From Deltaproteobacteria bacterium (GTDB taxonomy: Bacteria > Desulfobacterota > GWC2-55-46), in the NCBI GenBank assembly GCA_016218095.1, contig JACREV010000191.1, forward strand, positions 1 to 6,563: a DNA stretch of 6,563 nt, written 5' to 3'. The notes beneath the pieces are model-generated. The model saw only the letters and a program-made list of their open reading frames with translations, searched no databases and was not told the DNA's origin. Positions 1 through 4,701 of this stretch are shown piece after piece (positions within the stretch are counted from its first letter, which is position 1; each line of letters starts with the position of its first letter). Both the position numbers and the translations under genes were made by a program.

Positions 1-1
1 G

Positions 2-2125
2 AAGTTCATAAAGAGCGCGGTCGCGCAGGTAGAGGAGCACCTGGTACTCGGCTCGATCCTCGCCTCCCTGATCATACTCATCTTCATAAGGGACTTAAGG
101 ACCGCGTTCATCGCGGCGCTCGCCATCCCTTCGTCCATTATAGGCACATTCACCATACTCAAATACATGGGTTTTACGCTGAACAACATGACTTTGCTAG
201 CGCTTTCCGTCTGCACGGGCATAGTCATAGACGACGCTATCATCGTCCTTGAGAACATATTCAGGCACATGGAGGAGGAGAAGAGGTCCGCCTTCGACGC
301 GGCCATCCAGGGCACCAAAGAGATAGCGCTCGCCGTCATGGCGACGACACTCTCGCTCGTCGTCATATTCCTGCCCGTGGCATTCATGTCCGGCCTCGTC
401 GGCAGGTTCTGGAAGAGCTTCGGTCTTACAGCCGCATTCGCCATAATGATCTCGCTCCTCGTCTCGTTCACGCTTACGCCGATGCTCGCATCCCGCCTTC
501 TTAAGCTCAAGCACAAAGGAGAGAAGGAGAAGAAGTCGCCTCTTTATTCGCGGATGGAATCCGGTTATCTCTGGATGCTCAGATGGTGCCTCAACCACAG
601 GGTCATATCGGTAATCGCCGCGCTCGCTATTCTTTACTCGGTCGTGCCGCTCGCAAAGATGTCGAAGGCCGAGTTCGTCGTGGACGACGACATGAGCGAG
701 TTCGAGGTGATAGTCGAGACCCCTCCGGGCTCGTCGCTTGAAAAGAGCGACGCTATCCTAATGTCGATCGAGACTGAGATTGCGAAGATCCCGGAGGTGG
801 AAAAAGTATTCACGAACATAGGTGTCCGCGGCCAGTACATGACGAACGTTACCGACGCCTCCATCTATGTCGGCTTGAAGCACATGTCCGAGAGGGAGCG
901 GGAGCAGAGCGAGATAATGCAGGATGCGCGCGCCCTCATGAAGAAGTTCCAGGGCCTGCGCGTGAGCGTCCAGACCATAAACCTCATATCAGGCGGGGGG
1001 TTCAAGGCGACCCCCTTTAACCTCATCGTCCGGGGGCCTGAATTAAAGAAGCTCGACGAGTACTCGGGAGAGATAATCAAAAGGCTCGCCTCCTTGCCCG
1101 GGTTCGTCGACACCGACACCGGGCAGGCTCTACGCCACCCCGAGGTGCAGGTCCACATCGACAGGAAAAAGGCCTCAGACCTTGGCGTCAAGGTTGAGTC
1201 GATCGCCTCCAGCCTCCGCACCATGGTCGGGGGCGAGAAGGTCACTCTATACAGGGAAGGGGACGAGCAGTACAACGTGAGGCTACGTCTGAAGGACGAC
1301 TTCAGGAAGGACTCCTCCGTCATAGAGGAGCTGACGGTCCCGAACAGCGAGGGGAGGCTTGTTAAGCTCAACAACTTCGCTCTCCTCTCGCAGGGCGTAA
1401 GCCCCGGCCAGATAGACAGGTACGCTCAGGGCAGGCAGATAACCGTGATATCGAACCTCCACGGGAAGCCTCTCGGAGAGGCGATGACCGACGCCAACAG
1501 GGTGATCTCCGAGCTGAACATGCCAGCCGAGTACTCGACGACATTTCTCGGGCGCGGCAAGCTCATGCAGGAGGCCTTCCTCAACTTCCTCATCGCCTTC
1601 GTATTGAGCCTCATATTCATATACATGGTGCTGGCGTCGCAGTTCGAGAGCTTCATACACCCGGTATCGATCATGATATCGATATTCCTCTCCATCCCCT
1701 TCGGGATACTCTCGCTCATAATAGCCGGGAACTCGATAAACATCTACAGCGTCATGGGGCTCTTCATACTAATAGGAGTCGTAAAAAAGAACGCTATACT
1801 CCAGATAGACTACACGAACACGCTCCGCTCGCGCGGGATGGAGAAGTTCGACGCGCAGATGCTCGCGAACAAGGTAAGGCTACGCCCGATACTCATGACC
1901 ACGTTCGCGATCATCGCCGGGATGCTCCCCGTAACCCTCGGCAGCGGCGACGGGTCGGCATCGAGGGCCTCGATGGCGATAGTCATAGTCGGGGGACAGG
2001 CGCTCTGCCTCCTCGTTACGCTCCTCATCGTCCCGGTCTTCTACTCGGTATTCGACGACATGAGCGGCTTTAAGTTGTTCAGGAAGATCAGGTACCCCTT
2101 CAAGAGGAAGGCCCCTGCCCATTAA
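2..2125 (+). CDS. RND efflux transporter, AcrB/HAE1-like, 5'-truncated by window edge
   Basis: This is the inner-membrane, proton-driven pump of a tripartite efflux system. The reading frame is open to the left edge, leaving 707 codons; family members have about 1,020-1,050 residues, so roughly the first third (TM1 and most of the first periplasmic loop) lies outside. Visible in order are TM2-TM4, with the proton-relay pair DD in GIVIDDAIIVLEN (fragment residues 77-78), TM5-TM7, a long periplasmic loop (about 220-525), and TM8-TM12. TM10 carries the KN of GVVKKNAILQIDY (Lys 596, equivalent to the relay Lys of AcrB), and TM11 follows RLRPILMT. All relay residues are present, so the pump looks functional. 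Substrate cannot be told from this part; the DD-type TM4 fits the HAE1 drug/hydrophobe branch better than the metal branch. The adaptor protein gene would be expected to the left. Stop TAA at 2123-2125; no clear terminator follows. Confidence 0.93.
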   Translation, partial: KFIKSAVAQVEEHLVLGSILASLIILIFIRDLRTAFIAALAIPSSIIGTFTILKYMGFTLNNMTLLALSVCTGIVIDDAIIVLENIFRHMEEEKRSAFDAAIQGTKEIALAVMATTLSLVVIFLPVAFMSGLVGRFWKSFGLTAAFAIMISLLVSFTLTPMLASRLLKLKHKGEKEKKSPLYSRMESGYLWMLRWCLNHRVISVIAALAILYSVVPLAKMSKAEFVVDDDMSEFEVIVETPPGSSLEKSDAILMSIETEIAKIPEVEKVFTNIGVRGQYMTNVTDASIYVGLKHMSEREREQSEIMQDARALMKKFQGLRVSVQTINLISGGGFKATPFNLIVRGPELKKLDEYSGEIIKRLASLPGFVDTDTGQALRHPEVQVHIDRKKASDLGVKVESIASSLRTMVGGEKVTLYREGDEQYNVRLRLKDDFRKDSSVIEELTVPNSEGRLVKLNNFALLSQGVSPGQIDRYAQGRQITVISNLHGKPLGEAMTDANRVISELNMPAEYSTTFLGRGKLMQEAFLNFLIAFVLSLIFIYMVLASQFESFIHPVSIMISIFLSIPFGILSLIIAGNSINIYSVMGLFILIGVVKKNAILQIDYTNTLRSRGMEKFDAQMLANKVRLRPILMTTFAIIAGMLPVTLGSGDGSASRASMAIVIVGGQALCLLVTLLIVPVFYSVFDDMSGFKLFRKIRYPFKRKAPAH

Positions 2126-2164
2126 ATAAAGGTCCGGTTTTTCAAGCCCTTACGCGTCCTGCGC

Positions 2165-2193
2165 TTGACAACCCCGCCACCCTCGGCGAAACT
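2165..2193 (+). promoter_or_regulatory. Possible sigma-70 promoter of the CapA-like gene
   Basis: A perfect -35 hexamer TTGACA (2165-2170) is followed after 17 bp by a weak -10, GAAACT (2188-2193, 3 of 6). It lies in the 80-odd bases after the RND stop and would start RNA near 2200, giving the CapA-like gene its own transcript. The weak -10 keeps confidence low; co-transcription with the pump gene is the alternative. Confidence 0.3.
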
Positions 2194-2236
2194 GTTAAGA
2201 GCGGGTCATGAGTAATTGCGAAACACGCGGGTGGCT

Positions 2237-3211
2237 ATGAGGCTCCTTTTTGCAGGCGACGTGATGCTGGGCAGGCTCGTGAACAGGGTGCTCGAGAGGA
2301 AGCCGCCCGAGTTCCCGTGGGGAGACACGCTCGGGCTTATAAAGAGCGCCGACGTCAGTATTTGCAACCTCGAGTGCGTTGTATCCGACAGGGGGAGACC
2401 CTGGTCAACGACCCCTAAGGCCTTTCACTTCAGGACCGACTCAAAGAACGTCGAGTGCCTTAAGGCCGCCGGTTTTGACGCGGTATCGCTTGCGAACAAC
2501 CACTCGCTAGACTACGAGTACGACGCGGCTTACGATACGCTCGACATACTCGATAGCGTTGGTATAGCGCACGCCGGGTTCGGCAGGAACTTTGATGAGG
2601 CCTCACGCATAGCGTACTTCGAGCGAGGCGGCTTCAGGCTTGCCCTCGTGGCTTTCACCGATAACGAACCTGGCTGGGAGGCGCGCGACGGCGTCCCCGG
2701 GGTCTTTTATTCGCCTATAGACCTTGAAGACCCGCGCGCCCTGAGGCTCTTTGAGAAGATAGGGGAGGCAAAGAGAGAGGCCGATATCGTCATAGCCTCT
2801 GCCCACTGGGGCCCGAACTGGGGCTACAGGCCGGTTGCTTCACACAGGCCCTTCGGCGAGGCGATGGTAGAGGCGGGGGCCGACTTCGTCTTCGGCCATT
2901 CGTGCCACGTCTTCCAGGGTATAGAGGTATACAAGGGGAGCCCCATCATGTTTGGCGCGGGGGACTTCGTCGACGATTACGCGGTCGATGAGGTCGAGAG
3001 GAACGACGAATCGTTCATATTCGCCTTTGACTGGGAAGGCTATGTTAAAGGCATAAGGCTTTACCCCACGATAATAACCGATTTCCACGCGGAGCTTGCG
3101 CCGTACCCGAGGGCAGAGCTCATAGCCGGAAAGATGAAGACGCTTGCAGGGGAGTTCGGGCTTGAGTCGGAGTGGATAGAGGACGAAGGATGCCTGAGTA
3201 TCAGGCCTTAG
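2237..3211 (+). CDS. CapA/PgsA-like poly-gamma-glutamate synthesis family protein (metallophosphatase fold)
   Basis: Protein of 324 residues from ATG 2237. It carries the CapA (PGA_cap) signature series: GDVMLGR near the N terminus, NLEC at about 46-49, SLANNHSLDY near 86-95, SAHWGPNW near 190, GHSCHVFQG near 219-227 and GAGDFVDD near 237-244. The Asp, Asn and His residues in these blocks form the two-metal site of the calcineurin-like phosphoesterase fold. In Bacillus, CapA/PgsA acts in poly-gamma-glutamate export, but most Gram-negative homologues have no proven role; no capB or capC partner is visible. There is no signal peptide or anchor, unlike membrane-anchored CapA, so a cytoplasmic enzyme is more likely. 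ATG 2237 is chosen because the family fold begins directly with MRLLFAGDVMLG; TTG 2216 and GTG 2231 are in-frame alternatives. Only a GGGTGG lying 2 bases before the ATG resembles a ribosome binding site. Confidence 0.85.
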   Translation: MRLLFAGDVMLGRLVNRVLERKPPEFPWGDTLGLIKSADVSICNLECVVSDRGRPWSTTPKAFHFRTDSKNVECLKAAGFDAVSLANNHSLDYEYDAAYDTLDILDSVGIAHAGFGRNFDEASRIAYFERGGFRLALVAFTDNEPGWEARDGVPGVFYSPIDLEDPRALRLFEKIGEAKREADIVIASAHWGPNWGYRPVASHRPFGEAMVEAGADFVFGHSCHVFQGIEVYKGSPIMFGAGDFVDDYAVDEVERNDESFIFAFDWEGYVKGIRLYPTIITDFHAELAPYPRAELIAGKMKTLAGEFGLESEWIEDEGCLSIRP

Positions 3212-3219
3212 GCTTTTTT
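3192..3219 (+). terminator. Possible intrinsic terminator at the end of the CapA-like gene
   Basis: A perfect 6-bp stem GCCTGA/TCAGGC with loop GTA (3192-3206) lies in the last codons, and a run of six T follows at 3214-3219. The T run starts 7 bases after the stem, further than usual, so this is a weak candidate. Confidence 0.35.
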
Positions 3220-3239
3220 CATGGAATATATCTCGGCTC

Positions 3240-3268
3240 TTGATTATTCATGATTAAAATCATATAAT
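3240..3268 (+). promoter_or_regulatory. Sigma-70 promoter of the redox-disulfide protein gene
   Basis: TTGATT (3240-3245), exactly 17 bp, then a consensus TATAAT (3263-3268). The predicted start is near 3275, leaving a leader of about 50 nt before ATG 3324. The element sits in an abruptly AT-rich spacer and has dyads on both sides of the -10, so regulation by a dimeric repressor or activator is likely. Confidence 0.6.
3250..3263 (+). promoter_or_regulatory. Dyad inside the promoter spacer (possible operator)
   Basis: ATGATT-AA-AATCAT is a perfect inverted repeat of 6-bp arms lying between the -35 and the -10 hexamers. A protein bound here would compete with RNA polymerase. It loosely resembles the FNR/CRP half-site style (TTGAT-N4-ATCAA) but does not match that spacing, and its location suits repression better than activation. 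Confidence 0.35.
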
Positions 3269-3281
3269 TATTTGAGAAAGT

Positions 3282-3296
3282 TGACTATATTAGTCA
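3282..3296 (+). promoter_or_regulatory. Dyad just downstream of the predicted transcription start
   Basis: TGACTA-TAT-TAGTCA is a perfect 15-bp inverted repeat at about +7 to +22 of the predicted transcript, a position typical of a roadblock operator. The arms differ from those of the spacer dyad at 3250-3263, so two regulators or a single loose-specificity one are possible. The 3-base loop is too short for it to act well as an RNA hairpin. Confidence 0.35.
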
Positions 3297-3323
3297 TATA
3301 TTAAGACACCAAGGAGGTAGATA

Positions 3324-3548
3324 ATGTCAGCGGAAACCATAACCGGCGATATGACCACCGGAGAAGTCACGACGAGGTGGCCGGCCACAAAGGCGGTATT
3401 CACCAAGCACTTCGGGTCAGGGTGTTTCACGTGTCCCGCGTTCGGCGGCGAGCCTATATCGATGGCCTGCGCGATGCACTCAACTGACGTAAACGTGTTC
3501 GTGGGCGAGTTGATCGAGGCCGCCAAGTCTGACGAAGCCAACGCTTAA
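3324..3548 (+). CDS. Hybrid-cluster-protein-associated redox-disulfide domain protein (DUF1858-like)
   Basis: A 74-residue soluble protein with the pattern of the small DUF1858/HCP-associated redox-disulfide family. An N-terminal helical part includes RWPATKAVFTKHF (about 18-30), followed by GCFTCPAF with the CxxC pair (Cys34, Cys37), then ACAMH with Cys49 and His52, and an acidic tail. In this family the CxxC pair is thought to act as a redox disulfide or metal ligand, and members often lie beside the hybrid cluster protein (NO/hydroxylamine metabolism); no hcp gene is visible here. An excellent Shine-Dalgarno AAGGAGG (3311-3317) 6 bases before ATG 3324 fixes the start. The gene is a monocistron, with its own promoter (3240-3268) and a strong terminator (3582-3617). 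Its molecular function is not established. Confidence 0.82.
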   Translation: MSAETITGDMTTGEVTTRWPATKAVFTKHFGSGCFTCPAFGGEPISMACAMHSTDVNVFVGELIEAAKSDEANA

Positions 3549-3581
3549 GTCTTAATATAAGGCCTTTTAAGATAACCTCTC

Positions 3582-3617
3582 CGGGGCAGGCAGAATAAGC
3601 CTGCCCCGTCCATTTTT
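3582..3617 (+). terminator. Intrinsic terminator after the redox-disulfide gene
   Basis: A perfect 10-bp GC-rich stem CGGGGCAGGC/GCCTGCCCCG with a 7-base loop (3582-3608) is followed by TCCA and five T. It lies 33 bases past the stop codon and insulates this gene from the sigma-54 region downstream. Confidence 0.85.
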
Positions 3618-3643
3618 ACCTATTTTCACCACTGCAATACGAA

Positions 3644-3767
3644 TGTTTCAGGTCATGAAACCTTGTTTCATGGATGAAAAACGTTTCTTTTTTGAAAAGA
3701 TATCGTAATTAGTTGAATTTATTGATTTTTCTAGATTCAGCGAGATATCTGTTTCATTTTTGAAAAT
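3644..3767 (+). promoter_or_regulatory. Cluster of four TGTTTC-N6-GAAACA-type dyads (probable sigma-54 activator binding sites)
   Basis: Four related inverted repeats lie in AT-rich DNA: 3644-3661 (TGTTTC-N7-GAAAC), 3664-3681 (TGTTTC-N6-GAAAAA), 3682-3699 (CGTTTC-N6-GAAAAG, directly abutting the previous one) and 3750-3767 (TGTTTC-N6-GAAAAT). They sit about 80-200 bp upstream of the -24/-12 promoter, the usual range for enhancer sites of sigma-54 activators. The same dyad occurs twice in front of the activator gene at 4702, which makes that protein the obvious candidate to bind here. The assignment is inferred from motif and position. Confidence 0.65.
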
Positions 3768-3843
3768 TACTCCATAAAGTATAGAATTGCATGATTGGTA
3801 ACTTATTCAATAAAAACAAGCAGATACGGTCGATATCGTTGTT

Positions 3844-3859
3844 TGGCACGGTTCTTGTA
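3844..3859 (+). promoter_or_regulatory. Sigma-54 (-24/-12) promoter of the micropeptide cluster
   Basis: TGGCACG-GTTC-TTGTA matches the sigma-54 consensus TGGCACG-N4-TTGCW at all fixed positions but one (T for C in the -12 element), with the invariant GG-to-TG spacing. Transcription would begin near 3870, about 45 nt before ATG 3917. Activator dyads upstream and a sigma-54 activator gene downstream support it. A weak overlapping sigma-70-like pair (TTGTTT 3839, TATAAC 3861) is much poorer. Confidence 0.72.
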
Positions 3860-3916
3860 TTATAACAATGCAAGCGTGACGGGTAGCAAAGCACTACGAT
3901 CAGGGAGGTGGATAAA

Positions 3917-4009
3917 ATGACGATAGAGGCCCTGGAGTTACTGGTAGAGATCTCGGTGATCATAACGGCAGGCATCATGGGGTTCGGACCCCTTGGAATC
4001 GGAGCATGA
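3917..4009 (+). CDS. Micropeptide 1: 30-residue single-helix hydrophobic peptide, unknown function
   Basis: First gene after the sigma-54 promoter. A strong Shine-Dalgarno GGGAGG (3903-3908) lies 8 bases before ATG 3917, so translation is credible despite the length. The peptide starts MTIEALELLVEISVI and ends GFGPLGIGA: an acidic N-terminal turn, one hydrophobic helix (about residues 8-22, short for a full membrane crossing), and a Gly/Pro-rich tail. It has no cysteine and no basic residue. Its stop TGA (4007-4009) overlaps an ATG at 4006, and gene 2's ribosome binding site follows within 10 bases, so the genes are probably translationally coupled. I do not recognise the family. It might be a membrane-active stress peptide, a small subunit of a larger complex, or a toxin-like peptide; nothing in the sequence decides this. 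Confidence 0.62.
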   Translation: MTIEALELLVEISVIITAGIMGFGPLGIGA

Positions 4010-4029
4010 GCATGGGAAAGGAGGCCTTC

Positions 4030-4122
4030 ATGGACAGGTACAGGATAGGGATGATAGAGATACTCGCGATATTCGTGAACCTCTCGGTAGTGACGCTAAT
4101 ATCAAGGCTCGCGCTGTCATGA
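4030..4122 (+). CDS. Micropeptide 2: 30-residue single-pass membrane peptide, unknown function
   Basis: Peptide MDRYRIGMIEILAIF... ending LISRLALS: a basic N-terminal end (Arg3, Arg5), one hydrophobic helix (about residues 6-24), then Arg26 and a short tail. By the positive-inside rule, basic residues at both ends leave topology open. ATG 4030 is chosen because AAGGAGG (4018-4024) lies 5 bases before it and because it gives the same length as peptide 1; in-frame ATGs at 4006 (overlapping the gene 1 stop as ATGA) and 4012 would add 8 or 6 residues. Its stop TGA (4120-4122) overlaps ATG 4119 of the next frame. It shares the core Ile-Glu-Ile-Leu-Ala with the equivalent Val-Glu-Ile-Ser-Val of peptide 1. 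No family recognised. Confidence 0.6.
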   Translation: MDRYRIGMIEILAIFVNLSVVTLISRLALS

Positions 4123-4265
4123 GGGTGATAACGGGACACATAAGGACGATGGAGACGATGATGAAGACGCAAGTCTGCTGGCTGGACGCGATAGCCATAG
4201 GCCTCGGGATACTCGCCCTTGTAGCGATGACCCTTCTTCAATCCGGCAGGGGCGTGGGCTTCTGA
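4119..4265 (+). CDS. Micropeptide 3: 34-48-residue single-pass membrane peptide, unknown function
   Basis: Starting at ATG 4119, which overlaps the gene 2 stop as ATGA, the frame gives 48 residues: a basic Met-rich head (MRVITGHIRTMETMMK), then VCWLDAIAIGLGILALVAM as a hydrophobic helix (about 18-39), and a tail QSGRGVGF. Later in-frame ATGs are at 4149, 4158 and 4161; GGAG (4151-4154) lies 6 bases before 4161, which would give 34 residues, close to the size of its neighbours. I cannot decide between coupled initiation at 4119 and internal initiation at 4161. There is one cysteine (Cys19 of the long form) at the helix edge. The Leu-Asp-Ala-Ile-Ala core matches the acidic helix start of the other peptides. 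No family recognised. Confidence 0.55.
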   Translation: MRVITGHIRTMETMMKTQVCWLDAIAIGLGILALVAMTLLQSGRGVGF

Positions 4266-4298
4266 GAACGTCTTCATCCTTTAACGATACCTTAATTT

Positions 4299-4317
4299 TG
4301 ACCATGTATAATGGTCA
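4299..4317 (+). promoter_or_regulatory. Perfect dyad with embedded -10-like TATAAT upstream of micropeptide 4
   Basis: TGACCAT-GTATA-ATGGTCA is a perfect 7-bp inverted repeat with a 5-base centre, and TATAAT lies across its middle (4307-4312). No good -35 exists at 16-18 bp upstream and there is no TGn extension. It may be an activator- or repressor-controlled promoter for gene 4, or an RNA hairpin between genes 3 and 4. It differs from the TGTTTC dyads. Confidence 0.4.
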
Positions 4318-4347
4318 TGTAACATACGCAAGAAGGAGGTAATGATG

Positions 4348-4431
4348 ATGAAAAAGAGGATCTTCCACATAGTAGAAGCGGTCGCCCACCTGGCGATAGT
4401 GATAGCGATAATAGCGGCTGTAGCGAGATAA
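4348..4431 (+). CDS. Micropeptide 4: 27-residue basic hydrophobic peptide, unknown function
   Basis: Three consecutive ATGs (4342, 4345, 4348) follow a near-perfect Shine-Dalgarno AGAAGGAGGT (4331-4340). The third is 8 bases from GGAGG and the second 5; the first is too close at 2. The peptide is MKKRIFHIVEAVAHLAIV plus a hydrophobic run ending AVAR. A basic head (Lys2, Lys3, Arg4), two histidines (7 and 15), a helix rich in Ala/Ile/Val and a terminal Arg give an amphipathic single-helix look. It lies 76-82 bases after gene 3 and may be read from the same sigma-54 transcript or from the dyad-associated -10 at 4307. Two terminators follow. Small basic membrane peptides of this shape include toxins and small respiratory-complex subunits, but no specific match is recognised. 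Confidence 0.58.
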   Translation: MKKRIFHIVEAVAHLAIVIAIIAAVAR

Positions 4432-4440
4432 GCGTTTACG

Positions 4441-4465
4441 CGGGCCTGACGGCTGGGCCCGTTTT
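4441..4465 (+). terminator. Intrinsic terminator after the micropeptide cluster (first of two)
   Basis: A 6-bp stem CGGGCC/GGCCCG around a 9-base loop is followed directly by TTTT. It begins 9 bases after the stop of micropeptide 4. The short T run suggests partial read-through, consistent with a second terminator 60 bases on. Confidence 0.6.
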
Positions 4466-4520
4466 CATAAAACTCCGCAATCTACCCCATCTTACATCCC
4501 ACCTCAAACCACTCTCCTCT

Positions 4521-4558
4521 AAGCCCCTGTAAGGGTCAGGCCTTACAGGGGCTTTTCT
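4521..4558 (+). terminator. Strong intrinsic terminator (second of two)
   Basis: A perfect 14-bp stem with a 6-base loop (AAGCCCCTGTAAGG at 4521-4534 pairs with 4541-4554), then a T-rich tail TTTCTTT. It separates the micropeptide cluster from the activator gene, so the two are distinct transcription units. Confidence 0.85.
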
Positions 4559-4586
4559 TTGTCTAAAAATTGCTAATTTTTAAGTT

Positions 4587-4623
4587 TGTTTCAAAGTGCA
4601 ACAAGTGTTCCTTAAATGAAACA
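4587..4623 (+). promoter_or_regulatory. Two TGTTTC/GAAACA dyads upstream of the activator gene
   Basis: 4587-4603 reads TGTTTC-N5-GCAACA and 4606-4623 reads TGTTCC-N6-GAAACA, each one base off the symmetric consensus. The second ends 7 bp before the -35 of the sigma-70 promoter (centre near -51). This suggests that the activator binds its own upstream region, either for autoregulation or as extra enhancer sites. The functional reading is inference. Confidence 0.55.
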
Positions 4624-4630
4624 TTTGTCA

Positions 4631-4659
4631 TTGATTTATCAGTGTCGAATCCATATAAT
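4631..4659 (+). promoter_or_regulatory. Sigma-70 promoter of the sigma-54 activator gene
   Basis: TTGATT (4631-4636), 17 bp, consensus TATAAT (4654-4659). Transcription would start near 4666, leaving a leader of about 36 nt. Its hexamers and spacing are identical to those of the promoter at 3240-3268. No -24/-12 element is present here, so the activator is made by the housekeeping polymerase. Confidence 0.65.
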
Positions 4660-4701
4660 ATTCAAAGAGCACGAAATACATAAGTTTTCCGGAGGGCTGT
4701 C

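Noticed and set aside
3644..3767. The repeated dyads as a CRISPR-like array
   Set aside because: The units are only about 18 bp, imperfect and palindromic, two abut without a spacer, and spacing is irregular; they are protein binding sites in form.
3781..3830. Possible IHF bend site between enhancer dyads and the sigma-54 promoter
   Set aside because: The segment is AT-rich, but I found no stretch matching WATCAA-N4-TTR; it cannot be supported from sequence.
3839..3866. Sigma-70-like pair TTGTTT-N16-TATAAC overlapping the sigma-54 promoter
   Set aside because: The -35 matches at only 3 of 6 positions; the -24/-12 element is far better and has matching enhancer dyads.
3993..4265. 90-residue reading of micropeptide 3 from a TTG start
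   Set aside because: It would run through genes 1 and 2 in another frame and has a weak ribosome binding site; the ATGs at 4119-4161 fit the packed arrangement better.
3975..4277. 100-residue minus-strand frame over the micropeptide genes
   Set aside because: It has a low-complexity, His/Arg/Tyr-rich composition typical of an antisense reading of hydrophobic genes, and no promoter or ribosome binding site on that strand.
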